A stretch of 35,263 nt of DNA from contig CALDYW010000053.1 of assembly GCA_937944395.1 (NCBI GenBank), positions 1 to 35,263 of the forward strand, read 5' to 3'. This stretch comes from an uncultured Paracoccaceae bacterium. Lineage in GTDB: Bacteria > Pseudomonadota > Alphaproteobacteria > Rhodobacterales > Rhodobacteraceae. Made by a program: the position numbers and the translations under genes. Positions 1 to 9,533 of the stretch are shown piece after piece (the stretch's first letter is position 1; the number at the start of each line of letters is the position of its first letter). The notes below the pieces were generated by a model. That model had not been told where the DNA came from. It saw nothing but the letters and a program-made list of their open reading frames with translations, and made no database searches.

Positions 1-2
1 GG

Positions 3-707
3 GCCGAGGATCCGACCAATGCGGACCCGCGCTACGACCGGGTCAGGGCGCGGGCGGCGCTGGCGGCGCTGGCTGCGCTCGGCAGCGACGCGGCGGGGAT
101 CGCCGCGACGGCGGCCCGGCTGGGCGATGCGCGCCGGGCGCTCGACGGTGCCGCGGCCGCCGCGGCCGCGGGCATCGTCGCTGTCGGGCGGGCGGGCGAG
201 GCGGTGATCGATGCCGCCGGACTTGCGACGCTCGATCCCGAACTGCGGCGGCGGATCGTCGCGCGGGTGCTGACCTGGGTTGCGGGCGGCGGCTATGCCC
301 CGCGCCACGCGGCGCTGGAGCGGTTCATCGCTTCCGTGCTGGCCGGACAGGGGGCCACGCTTCACGGCTGCTGGTCGGTCGCCTCCGGGGGGAAGGTTGT
401 GATCCTGCGCGAGCCTTCGGCCGTGGCCGGCCTCGAGGCTCCGGCGCCGGGGCGGTGGGACGGCCGCTGGCAGGTGGACGGACCGCCGGACACCGGCTGC
501 ACGATCCGTGCGCTGGGGCCGGCGGGGATCGCCCTGCGGCCGGACTGGCGGGCGACGCGCACCCCCCGCGCGGCGCTGCTGGCGGCGCCGGCGGTCTGGC
601 GGGGGTCTGCGCTGGTGGCCGCGCCGCTGATCGACGGGTCCGGCACCTGGTCGGTCCGGCTGCTGCCCGGCCGGACGCATCCCTTCGCCGCCGACGAGGC
701 GTGTTGA
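3..707 (+). CDS. tilS: tRNA(Ile)-lysidine synthase, C-terminal part (5' end outside window)
   Basis: TilS attaches lysidine to C34 of the CAU-anticodon tRNA(Ile) using ATP, so the tRNA reads AUA. The visible reading frame opens with EDPTNADPRYDRVRAR, which is the conserved post-N-domain segment of TilS (D-P-x-N-x-D-x-x-Y-x-R-x-R). The remaining ~220 residues are the helical linker and the weakly conserved C-terminal part. The PP-loop (SGGxDS) ATPase domain must lie upstream of the window. The stop overlaps the -35 element of the ftsH promoter, and tilS followed by ftsH is a widespread gene order. The assignment rests on the short N-terminal motif plus that context. Confidence 0.85.
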   Translation, partial: AEDPTNADPRYDRVRARAALAALAALGSDAAGIAATAARLGDARRALDGAAAAAAAGIVAVGRAGEAVIDAAGLATLDPELRRRIVARVLTWVAGGGYAPRHAALERFIASVLAGQGATLHGCWSVASGGKVVILREPSAVAGLEAPAPGRWDGRWQVDGPPDTGCTIRALGPAGIALRPDWRATRTPRAALLAAPAVWRGSALVAAPLIDGSGTWSVRLLPGRTHPFAADEAC

Positions 708-731
708 ACGCAGGCCGCGAACGTCTATGTT
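704..731 (+). promoter_or_regulatory. Candidate housekeeping promoter for ftsH
   Basis: TTGAAC (704-709) and TATGTT (726-731) are separated by 16 bp, a reasonable sigma-70-type pair. The -35 element overlaps the tilS stop codon, and the predicted start of transcription lies about 40 bp before the ftsH GTG. It is AT-rich compared with its surroundings. Found by eye, with no experimental support. Confidence 0.45.
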
Positions 732-779
732 AGGCCAAGACCGGCCGGGCCGCCCTGGCCCCGCCGAAGGGAGCTTCGC

Positions 780-2717
<1,938 letters not shown>

Positions 2718-2779
2718 CCGGGCGTTCCGGGGGTCCGGCGCGCGTCCGGGCCGGCTCGCGGCCGCTGCCCTTGCCCCGG

Positions 2780-2820
2780 GCTCGCTCCGCGCGGGGCGGG
2801 GTTGCCGCCGCGCGGCGAGC
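2780..2820. terminator. GC-rich hairpin downstream of ftsH
   Basis: CCGCGCGG (2787-2794) is repeated in inverted orientation at 2808-2815, and the outer arms GCTCG (2780-2784) and CGAGC (2816-2820) also pair, with a 2-nt bulge on the left. This gives a 13-bp stem in the 186-bp gap between ftsH and the MOSC gene. No T-tract follows, so it may act in termination or as a 3' mRNA stabiliser; neither can be decided from sequence. Confidence 0.35.
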
Positions 2821-2903
2821 GTCGCGGGTGTCCGGCCCGACCCGGCCCTTGCGCCCGATGCGCGGAGGGGCGAGGAAGGACCGCGCAGCGTCCGGAGGGT
2901 GCC

Positions 2904-3482
2904 ATGCCGGCCCTCGTTCCCACAGGTCACAAGGGCCGCGTCGTCTGGCTCGGCCGGGTGGAACGGCGCGCCCGGGGACTGCGCTCGACCCCGGTCGAGG
3001 CGCTGGCCCTCGGCTTCGCCGGACCCGAGGGCGAGGCCCATGCCGGGCTCACCCGCCCCGCCTGTTCGCGCGTCGCGGCGCTCCACCCGCGCGGAACCGA
3101 GATCCGCAACACCCGGCAGCTGTCGGTCCTATCGGCCGAGGACCTGGCGGCAATCGCCGCGGCGATGGGGCTTGAGGCTTTCGACCCGGCCTGGGCGGGG
3201 GCGACCCTTGTCGTCTCCGGGATCCCGGACCTCACCCATCTGCCGCCGTCGTCGCGGCTGCAGGCCGAGGGCGGCGCGACGCTGGTGGTGGACATGGAGA
3301 ACCTGCCCTGCCGCCTGCCGGCGCGACCCATCGAGACCGACCGGCCGGGATACGGTGCCCGCTTCCGTGCAGCGGCCGAGGGGCGGCGGGGGGTGACCGC
3401 CTGGGTCGAGCGCGAGGGGACGATCCGCCTGGGGGACCGGCTGAGGCTGTTCGTCCCCGCCCAGCGCCCCTGGGCGCCCTGA
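2904..3482 (+). CDS. MOSC domain-containing protein
   Basis: A 192-residue, single-domain MOSC protein (the fold of the C-terminal part of molybdenum cofactor sulfurase; related proteins YiiM and mARC handle sulfur or molybdenum cofactor). The diagnostic stretch MENLPCRLPARPIE near residue 135 carries the conserved cysteine, and the family's short beta-rich pattern fits throughout. The chosen ATG has a TCCGGAGGG ribosome binding site 4 bases upstream; a longer in-frame extension back to 2802 has no site. It stands alone between ftsH and fhs, so neighbours do not indicate a substrate. Family assignment is good; specific function is unknown. Confidence 0.75.
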   Translation: MPALVPTGHKGRVVWLGRVERRARGLRSTPVEALALGFAGPEGEAHAGLTRPACSRVAALHPRGTEIRNTRQLSVLSAEDLAAIAAAMGLEAFDPAWAGATLVVSGIPDLTHLPPSSRLQAEGGATLVVDMENLPCRLPARPIETDRPGYGARFRAAAEGRRGVTAWVEREGTIRLGDRLRLFVPAQRPWAP

Positions 3483-3509
3483 GCGCGACCCGAGGCGCAA
3501 GGGGAGGCA

Positions 3510-3522
3510 ATTGCGTCGCAAT
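3510..3522. promoter_or_regulatory. Perfect 13-bp palindrome upstream of fhs
   Basis: ATTGCG-T-CGCAAT is a perfect odd-length inverted repeat about 90 bp before the fhs start, in the 128-bp gap after the MOSC gene. GGGG (3501-3504) and CCCC (3525-3528) flank it symmetrically. A one-base loop cannot form an RNA hairpin well, so a DNA-binding site is the better guess. No regulator is identified, and I found no convincing promoter in the gap. Confidence 0.25.
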
Positions 3523-3610
3523 CGCCCCTGTTCGCCGCCGCCCGTCCGGCTAAGAGACGGCCAGCACGAGTCGCCCAGCCGCGCGACCTGGCGAAGAGGA
3601 CGGTAAAGCC

Positions 3611-5287
3611 ATGGCCCACAAGACCGACATCGAGATCGCCCGCGAGGCGAGAAAGCTGCCGATCCAGGAGATCGGCGCGAAACTCGGCATTCCGGCCGGG
3701 CAGCTTCTGCCCTACGGCCATGACAAGGCGAAGATCGCGCAAGGGTTCATCGCGGGTCTGGCCGACCGGCCGATGGGCAAGCTGATCCTGGTGACGGCGA
3801 TCAACCCGACGCCGGCGGGCGAGGGCAAGACCACCACGACCGTGGGCCTGGGCGACGGGCTGAACCGGATCGGCAAGCGCGCCGCCGTGTGCATCCGCGA
3901 GGCCAGCCTCGGCCCGAACTTCGGGATGAAGGGCGGCGCCGCCGGCGGCGGCATGGCGCAGGTCGTGCCGATGGAGGACATGAACCTCCACTTCACCGGC
4001 GACTTCCACGCCATCACCTCGGCGCACAACCTGCTCGCGGCGATGATCGACAACCACATCTACTGGGGCAACGAACTCGGCATCGACGAGCGCCGCATCA
4101 CCTGGCGCCGGGTGATGGACATGAACGACCGGGCGCTGCGCGACATCGTCGTCGGCCTCGGCGGGGTGGCCAACGGATTTGCCCGGCAGACCGGTTTCGA
4201 CATCACGGTGGCCTCCGAGGTGATGGCGATCCTCTGCCTCGCCTCGGATCTCGCCGATCTCGAGAAGCGGCTGGGCGATATCGTGGTGGCCTACCGGCGC
4301 GACAAGAGCCCGGTCTATGCCCGCGACCTGAAGGCCGACGGGGCGATGGCGGTGCTTCTGAAGGATGCGATGCAGCCGAACCTGGTGCAGACGCTCGAGA
4401 ACAACCCCGCCTTCGTCCACGGCGGGCCCTTTGCCAACATCGCGCATGGCTGCAACTCGGTGATCGCCACCACCACGGCGCTGCGGCTTGCGGACTACGT
4501 CGTGACCGAGGCCGGCTTCGGCGCCGACCTCGGCGCCGAGAAGTTCTTCGACATCAAATGCCGCAAGGCGGGGCTGAAGCCCGCCGCCGCGGTCATCGTC
4601 GCCACGGTCCGGGCGATGAAGATGAACGGGGGGGTCGCCAAGGCCGACCTTGGCAGCGAGAATGTCGAGGCGGTGCGCAAGGGCTGCGCCAACCTCGGCC
4701 GGCACATCGCCAACACCAAGGGGTTCGGCGTGCCGGTGGTGGTGGCGATCAACCACTTCGGCACCGATACCGAGGCCGAGATCGCCGCCGTCAAGGCCTA
4801 CTGCGCCGAACAGGGGGCGGAGGCGATCCTCTGCCGCCACTGGGCGCAGGGCTCGGCCGGCATCGAGGAGCTCGCGCACAAGGTCGTCCAGCTCGCCGAG
4901 GCGGGGACGGCGAACTTCGCCCCGCTCTACCCCGACGAGATGCCGCTGTTCCAGAAGATCGAGACCATCTCGAAGCGCATCTACCACGCCGGCGAGGTGA
5001 TCGCCGACAAGGCGGTGCGCGACCAGCTGAAGGCCTGGGAGGCGGCGGGCTACGGCCATTTCCCCGTCTGCATGGCCAAGACCCAGTATTCCTTCTCGAC
5101 CGACCCGAACCTGCGCGGCGCGCCCACCGGCCACACGATCCCGGTGCGCGAGGTGCGCCTCAGCGCCGGCGCCGGTTTCGTGGTGGCGATCTGCGGCGAG
5201 ATCATGACCATGCCCGGCCTGCCCAAGGTGCCCTCGGCCGAGGTGATCCGCCTCGATGCCGCCGGCCGGATCGAAGGGCTGTTCTGA
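3611..5287 (+). CDS. fhs: Formate-tetrahydrofolate ligase
   Basis: Makes 10-formyl-THF from formate, THF and ATP in the cytosol, feeding purine synthesis or running in reverse during one-carbon catabolism. The 558-residue protein has the family's P-loop TPAGEGKT (67-74), followed by the conserved segments [18 protein letters not shown], the [15 protein letters not shown] region and the C-terminal [20 protein letters not shown]. Length is normal. The ATG is preceded by GAAGAGGACGG. It leads an operon with a chorismate mutase gene (77-bp gap) and folD; Fhs and FolD act consecutively on the same carrier. Confidence 0.98.
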   Translation: MAHKTDIEIAREARKLPIQEIGAKLGIPAGQLLPYGHDKAKIAQGFIAGLADRPMGKLILVTAINPTPAGEGKTTTTVGLGDGLNRIGKRAAVCIREASLGPNFGMKGGAAGGGMAQVVPMEDMNLHFTGDFHAITSAHNLLAAMIDNHIYWGNELGIDERRITWRRVMDMNDRALRDIVVGLGGVANGFARQTGFDITVASEVMAILCLASDLADLEKRLGDIVVAYRRDKSPVYARDLKADGAMAVLLKDAMQPNLVQTLENNPAFVHGGPFANIAHGCNSVIATTTALRLADYVVTEAGFGADLGAEKFFDIKCRKAGLKPAAAVIVATVRAMKMNGGVAKADLGSENVEAVRKGCANLGRHIANTKGFGVPVVVAINHFGTDTEAEIAAVKAYCAEQGAEAILCRHWAQGSAGIEELAHKVVQLAEAGTANFAPLYPDEMPLFQKIETISKRIYHAGEVIADKAVRDQLKAWEAAGYGHFPVCMAKTQYSFSTDPNLRGAPTGHTIPVREVRLSAGAGFVVAICGEIMTMPGLPKVPSAEVIRLDAAGRIEGLF

Positions 5288-5363
5288 GGCGCTTCGCCCG
5301 GTTGCGGGGCCGGCGATGGGGCGCTACCTCGCGCGGCGGACCCCAGCCGACCCGGAGATGCGA

Positions 5364-5681
5364 ATGAAACCGCCCGCCGAGTGCCGCACCATGGCTGAAC
5401 TCCGCGCCGAGATCGACCGGATCGACGAGGCGCTGGTGCGGCTGTTCGGGGAACGCGCCGCCTACATCGACCGCGCGGTCGAACTCAAGTCCGACCTCGA
5501 CCTGCCGGCGCGGATCGAGGACCGGGTGGAACAGGTGGTGGCGAACGTCCGCCGCCATGCCGCGGCGCACGGGCTTCCGCCCGACCTGGTGGAAAAGCTC
5601 TGGCGCCGGCTCATCGACTGGTCGATCGCGCGCGAGGAAGCCGCGCTCGGCCCTGACACGCTCAGGAAGGACGCGCCATGA
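5364..5681 (+). CDS. AroQ-type chorismate mutase
   Basis: A 105-residue all-helical AroQ-class protein that would convert chorismate to prephenate. Residues R14, R31, K42 and R54 sit at the spacing of the E. coli active-site set R11/R28/K39/R51 with a constant +3 offset. The position of the last catalytic residue (Gln88 in E. coli, Gln90 in the PchB lyase) is Glu91 here. The start chosen has CGGAG 6 bases upstream; ATG at 5358 is also in frame. The stop overlaps the folD start (ATGA), so the two are translationally coupled. An isochorismate-pyruvate-lyase activity cannot be excluded, because PchB shares the fold. Confidence 0.85.
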   Translation: MKPPAECRTMAELRAEIDRIDEALVRLFGERAAYIDRAVELKSDLDLPARIEDRVEQVVANVRRHAAAHGLPPDLVEKLWRRLIDWSIAREEAALGPDTLRKDAP

Positions 5682-6568
5682 CCGCCGGGATCATCGACGG
5701 AAAGACCTTCGCCGCCCGCATCCGCACCGAGGTTGCGGCCCATGTCGCCCGCCTCGGGGCCGCGACCGGCACGGCACCGGGGCTGGCGGTGGTACTGGTG
5801 GGCGAGGATCCGGCAAGCCAGGTCTATGTTCGCAGCAAGCATGCGGCCACGGTCGAGGCGGGCATGGCGAGCTTCGAGCACCGGCTGCCGGCGGCGACGA
5901 CGCAGGCCGAGCTGCTTGCCCTGATCGGCCGGCTGAACGCCGACCCGGCCGTGCACGGCATCCTCGTGCAGCTGCCGCTGCCCGCGCATCTGAACGCCGA
6001 TGCGGTGATCAACGCCATCGACCCGGCCAAGGACGTGGACGGGTTCCACATCTCGAACGTCGGGCTGCTCGCGACCGGACAGAAGGCGATGGTGCCCTGC
6101 ACGCCGCTCGGCTGCCTGATGCTGCTGCGCGACCGCTTGGGCAGCCTCGCCGGGGCCGAGGCGGTGGTGATCGGCCGCTCGAACATCGTCGGCAAGCCGA
6201 TGGCCCAGCTTCTGCTGCGCGACAGCGCGACGGTGACGGTCGCCCACAGCCGCACCCGCGACCTGGCGGCGGTGTGCCGCCGCGCCGACATCCTGGTTGC
6301 CGCGGTCGGCCGGCCCGAGATGATCACCGGCGAGATGGTGAAGGCCGGCGCCACGGTGATCGACGTGGGCATCAACCGGGTCGAGCGCGACGGCAAGGCG
6401 CGGCTGGTCGGCGATGTCGATTTCGCCTCGGTCGCGGCGGTCGCCGGGGCGATCACGCCGGTGCCGGGCGGGGTCGGGCCGATGACGATCGCCTGCCTGC
6501 TGGCCAACACGCTCACGGCCTTCTGCCGGTCGCGAGGACTGCCGGAACCCGAGGGGCTGACCGCCTGA
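5678..6568 (+). CDS. folD: Bifunctional methylene-THF dehydrogenase / methenyl-THF cyclohydrolase
   Basis: FolD interconverts 5,10-methylene-, 5,10-methenyl- and 10-formyl-THF with NADP. The 296-residue protein shows the N-terminal catalytic signature [12 protein letters not shown] with Tyr50 and the catalytic Lys54 at the same numbers as the E. coli enzyme, the [11 protein letters not shown] segment, the nucleotide-binding [14 protein letters not shown] segment, and the C-terminal [15 protein letters not shown]. It overlaps the chorismate mutase stop by 4 bp. A strong hairpin follows, shared with the convergent pdeM. Confidence 0.98.
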   Translation: MTAGIIDGKTFAARIRTEVAAHVARLGAATGTAPGLAVVLVGEDPASQVYVRSKHAATVEAGMASFEHRLPAATTQAELLALIGRLNADPAVHGILVQLPLPAHLNADAVINAIDPAKDVDGFHISNVGLLATGQKAMVPCTPLGCLMLLRDRLGSLAGAEAVVIGRSNIVGKPMAQLLLRDSATVTVAHSRTRDLAAVCRRADILVAAVGRPEMITGEMVKAGATVIDVGINRVERDGKARLVGDVDFASVAAVAGAITPVPGGVGPMTIACLLANTLTAFCRSRGLPEPEGLTA

Positions 6569-6569
6569 C

Positions 6570-6601
6570 CCGGCGCGCCGCGGCTCAGGCGGCGCGGCCG
6601 G
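6570..6601. terminator. Bidirectional hairpin between folD and pdeM
   Basis: The arm at 6570-6581 (CCGGCGCGCCGC) pairs with 6589-6601 with a single bulged base, leaving a 7-nt loop. It sits between the convergent folD and pdeM genes and includes the pdeM stop codon. No U-tract is present on either side. Position and stem strength suggest a shared terminator. Confidence 0.45.
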
Positions 6602-7247
6602 GGTAGGGCGCCTCGATCACGCGCGTCCCGGTCAGAAGCGCCCGCGCCCCCGGCCCCATCAGCGCGGCGAGTGCGGCCGACCCGGCCCGGAGCCCGCCCG
6701 TGTAGGTGCCGAAGGCGGGCAGGATCACCCGCCGGGAATCGACCAGGAAGCAGCGGCGCGACTGGCCGCCGACCCGCAGCTTCGGGTGGAAATGCCCCGA
6801 GACCTCGCCGGGCGCCGCCCCGGCCTGCGCCTCGTGGCGGAAGGTCAGCGGCCCCTCGCGCAGTTCGCCGCGCTGCGAGCCGGGCAGCCCGTTCGGTGCG
6901 GGGTCGTGGTTGCCCGCGACCCAGATCCAGCGCCGTCCGGCCACGAGCCGCAGCAGCCACCCGGATGCTGCCTCGGTCATCTCGCCCGCGGCCTGCGTGT
7001 CGTCGAAGCTGTCGCCGAGGCAGACGACGGTGCGCGCCCCGGTCGCGGCGATCTCGGCCGCGAGGCGGGCCAGCGTGTCCTGCGTCTCGTAGGGCGGCAG
7101 CAGGGCGGCGCCCGCCCGCGCCAGCCGCCCGGCCTTGCCGAGATGCAGGTCGGCGACCGCCAGAAGCCCGGCCTCGGGCCACCAGAGCGTGCCCGCGGGC
7201 CGGGCGACCAGGCCGGCACCGGCGAGTGTGAATGCGTGTCCGTTCAT
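6585..7247 (-). CDS. pdeM: Ligase-associated-type metallophosphoesterase PdeM
   Basis: A 220-residue calcineurin-like phosphoesterase. The metal-binding blocks are in family order: DLHLGK (D-x-H), GDSFDD, GNHDP and SGHFHP. The opening ALAGA...LWWPEAGLLAVADLHLGKA is typical of PdeM, a protein usually found beside the ligase-associated helicase Lhr and DNA ligase LigD and thought to act in DNA repair. Those partners are not next to it here. The ATG has AGGAACGC upstream. It is convergent with folD and divergent from the hydrolase gene. Confidence 0.85.
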   Translation of the reverse strand: MNGHAFTLAGAGLVARPAGTLWWPEAGLLAVADLHLGKAGRLARAGAALLPPYETQDTLARLAAEIAATGARTVVCLGDSFDDTQAAGEMTEAASGWLLRLVAGRRWIWVAGNHDPAPNGLPGSQRGELREGPLTFRHEAQAGAAPGEVSGHFHPKLRVGGQSRRCFLVDSRRVILPAFGTYTGGLRAGSAALAALMGPGARALLTGTRVIEAPYPGRAA

Positions 7248-7415
7248 GCTGCGTTCCTAGCGCCCCGTGTCGCGTCCGGGAACCCCCCGCGCCTGCCTCG
7301 CCTCGGCGATCGGGTTGCCGGGGGGGCCGGGGCGAACGGGACTGATCCGGGTCATCGCCGGCCGCGCCCCGGCCGTGACAGGATGGCCGAGGCGATTCGG
7401 TCGATCAGGTGGGCA

Positions 7416-8423
7416 ATGCGGCGCCGGACGGTTCTGGCAGGGCTTGCGGCCGCAACCGCGGCGGGGGGCGGCGTGCTCTGGGCAGGTCATGCCCGGCGCC
7501 TCGGCCGGGCGCGTGCGGCGATCACCGCCGATGCCGAGCCGCGCGCGATCGACAGTCCATGGGGCAGGGTCGAATACGCCGTCGCGGGCGCAGGGCCGCC
7601 GGTGCTGATGATCCACGGCACCGGGGGCGGGTTCGACCAGGCGCTCCTGTTCACGCGCCCTCTCGTCGCCGCGGGCTGGCAGGTCATCGCGCCGTCGCGC
7701 TTCGGGTATCTCGGCTCCGGCTTCCCCGCAGACGCCGGTCCCGAGGCACAGGCCGATGCGCTGGCGGCACTGCTCGATGCTCTGGGGATCGCGCGGTTGC
7801 CGGTGATCGGCGGCTCGGCCGGGGCGATCCCTGCCATCGCCTTCGCCCTGCGCCACCCGTCGCGGACGGCCGCGCTGCTTCCTGTCGTGCCGGTCGCGCA
7901 CGTTCCCGGCCGGCCTGCGCCGCCCCCGCCGGACGCCGTGGCGGCGGCGATCCTCCGCCGGGGTCTGCGGTCGGACTTGCTGTTCGATGCCGGCGTCGCC
8001 CTTGCCGAGGACCTGATGATCGCCAGCCTTCTGGCCACCGACCCCGCGCTGGTGCGCGCCGCCGGGCCGGCCGAACGGGCGCGGGTGCGCGCGATCCTGC
8101 ACGGGATCCTGCCGGTCAGCCTGCGGGCGCGCGGGCTTCTCAACGATGCCCGCTGGGCCGGCGACCCTCCGGCGATGGATCTTGCGGGGATCGCGGCCCC
8201 GACGCTGACGATCTCGGCCGAGGACGACCGTTTCGGCACCGCCGCCGCGGCCCCCCTGCGATCCCTCGGGCGGCGAGGGCCCGTCCCGACCCGCAGTTCC
8301 GGACGAATGTCGCGTCACCGGCCGCAGGGGCCCGCCCTTGCGGTCGGTGCGGGGCGCATGGCGTGCGCGCGGCCGTCCCTTCCGGGCCAGGTGGCGCTGC
8401 CGATGCGGTTCGGGGCAGCCTGA
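7416..8423 (+). CDS. Alpha/beta hydrolase with Tat-like signal and atypical C-terminus
   Basis: A 335-residue alpha/beta-hydrolase-fold protein. It begins MRRRTVLAGLAAATAAGG, a Tat-like or lipid-anchored leader, so it probably acts outside the cytoplasm. The oxyanion block IHGTGGG and the nucleophile elbow GGSAG (Ser134) are clear, and the acid is Asp270 or Asp271 in ISAEDDRF. The expected catalytic His block (usually GGH) about 30 residues later is missing. From about base 8245 the frame becomes arginine- and proline-rich and unlike the family, which suggests a frameshift or decay of the last ~60 codons. The start has AGGTGGGC upstream; ATG at 7383 is in frame but has a poorer site. Substrate unknown. 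Confidence 0.7.
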   Translation: MRRRTVLAGLAAATAAGGGVLWAGHARRLGRARAAITADAEPRAIDSPWGRVEYAVAGAGPPVLMIHGTGGGFDQALLFTRPLVAAGWQVIAPSRFGYLGSGFPADAGPEAQADALAALLDALGIARLPVIGGSAGAIPAIAFALRHPSRTAALLPVVPVAHVPGRPAPPPPDAVAAAILRRGLRSDLLFDAGVALAEDLMIASLLATDPALVRAAGPAERARVRAILHGILPVSLRARGLLNDARWAGDPPAMDLAGIAAPTLTISAEDDRFGTAAAAPLRSLGRRGPVPTRSSGRMSRHRPQGPALAVGAGRMACARPSLPGQVALPMRFGAA

Positions 8424-8441
8424 TTGTGGCCGGTTGCGCGC

Positions 8442-8460
8442 CCGCCCGGAGCCCGGGCGG
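8442..8460. terminator. Convergent hairpin between hydrolase and rpoH
   Basis: CCGCCCGG (8442-8449), loop AGC, CCGGGCGG (8453-8460): a perfect 8-bp stem in the 46-bp gap between the two convergent genes. No T-tract. Likely a shared transcription stop, inferred from position. Confidence 0.4.
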
Positions 8461-8469
8461 CCGATCGCC

Positions 8470-9366
8470 TCAGGCGGCCGGCAGCAGCCCGCGGTCGCGT
8501 GCGAGTTCGCGCATCCGCTTCTGCAGCTTCTCGAAGGCGCGCACCTCGATCTGGCGGATCCGCTCGCGGCTGACGTCATAGCGTGTCGAGAGTTCCTCGA
8601 GCGTCACCGGGTTCTCCTCGAGCCGGCGCTGCATGAGGATGTCGCGCTCGCGGTCGTTCAGCACGTCCATCGCCTGCACCAGAAGCTCGCGCCGTGCGCT
8701 CAGCTCGTCGCGCTCGGCATAGGCGGTGGCCTGGTCGGCGTCCTCGTCCTCGAGCCAGTCCTGCCACTGCGTCGAGCTGTCGCCGTCCGATCCCACCGTC
8801 GCGTTGAGCGAGGCATCGCCGCCCGAGAGGCGGCGGTTCATGTCCACCACCTCCTCCTCGGTCACGTTCAGGTCATGCGCGATTCGGGCCACGTTCTCGG
8901 GGCGCAGGTCGCCCTCCTCCAGCGCGCCGATCCGGGCCTTGGCCTTGCGCAGGTTGAAGAACAGCTTCTTCTGCGCCGAGGTGGTGCCGAGCTTCACGAG
9001 GCTCCAGGACCGCAGGATGTATTCCTGGATAGCGGCGCGGATCCACCACATGGCATAGGTGGCCAGACGGAAGCCGCGCTCGGGGTCGAACCGCTTGACC
9101 GCCTGCATCAGGCCGACGTTCGCCTCGGAGATCACCTCGGCCTGGGGCAGCCCGTAGCCGCGGTAGCCCATGGCGATCTTGGCGGCCAGACGCAGGTGCG
9201 AGGTGACCAGCGTGTGCGCCGCCTCGGTATCCTGATGATCGACCCAGCGCTTGGCCAGCATGTATTCCTCCTCCGGTTCCAGCATCGGGAACCGGCGGAT
9301 CTCCTGCAGGTAGCGGTTCAGCCCCTGCTCGGGCGATGGCGCGGGAAGATTGGCGTAGGTCGTCAT
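8470..9366 (-). CDS. rpoH: RNA polymerase heat-shock sigma factor RpoH
   Basis: Alternative sigma factor directing RNA polymerase to heat-shock (and in this group often singlet-oxygen) promoters. The 298-residue protein contains region 2 (MWWIRAAIQEYILRSWSLVK), the RpoH-specific box QKKLFFNLR right after it, and region 4 with the helix-turn-helix TLEELSTRYDVSRERIRQIE. The ATG was chosen because GGGAGG lies 6 bases upstream (9373-9378) and the protein starts in the family's usual way; the open frame continues far upstream without homology. A good promoter lies 43 bp further up. Rhodobacteraceae often have two RpoH paralogues; I cannot say which this is. Confidence 0.96.
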   Translation of the reverse strand: MTTYANLPAPSPEQGLNRYLQEIRRFPMLEPEEEYMLAKRWVDHQDTEAAHTLVTSHLRLAAKIAMGYRGYGLPQAEVISEANVGLMQAVKRFDPERGFRLATYAMWWIRAAIQEYILRSWSLVKLGTTSAQKKLFFNLRKAKARIGALEEGDLRPENVARIAHDLNVTEEEVVDMNRRLSGGDASLNATVGSDGDSSTQWQDWLEDEDADQATAYAERDELSARRELLVQAMDVLNDRERDILMQRRLEENPVTLEELSTRYDVSRERIRQIEVRAFEKLQKRMRELARDRGLLPAA

Positions 9367-9408
9367 CACATGCCTCCCGGTGACGCCGCGTCGGGGCGGC
9401 GCTCCGTC

Positions 9409-9437
9409 AATATGGCAAACTGAACGGTCTTGTTCAA
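9409..9437 (-). promoter_or_regulatory. Candidate promoter of rpoH
   Basis: Read on the minus strand, TTGAAC (9437-9432) and CATATT (9414-9409) are separated by 17 bp. It lies in the 167-bp gap between rluD and rpoH, the only AT-rich part of that gap. The spacing suits a housekeeping sigma factor better than RpoH itself, whose spacing is shorter. The predicted leader is about 35 nt. Confidence 0.5.
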
Positions 9438-9533
9438 GTTTCTGCCGGTTCCTGCCTCCGAAGCGATCATGCGCCGGATTGCCGCGCCCGTGGGGCGATG
9501 TGTCGGACCTATCACGTCGTTGTGCAGCGCGCG

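Noticed and set aside
3483-3610. A folate (THF) riboswitch before fhs
   Set aside because: Only the short palindrome is present. I see none of the conserved core of the known THF riboswitches, and the 128-bp gap is mostly plain GC-rich sequence.
2927-5134. A 735-codon open frame on the minus strand antisense to the MOSC gene and fhs
   Set aside because: It follows the third-position G/C pattern of the sense genes and its translation is His/Arg/Gly-rich without domains. fhs on the plus strand is certain.
9409-9440. RpoH-dependent promoter for rpoH (CTTG...CCATAT)
   Set aside because: The spacing between CTTGAA and CCATAT is 17 bp, too long for the heat-shock sigma consensus; a housekeeping assignment fits better.
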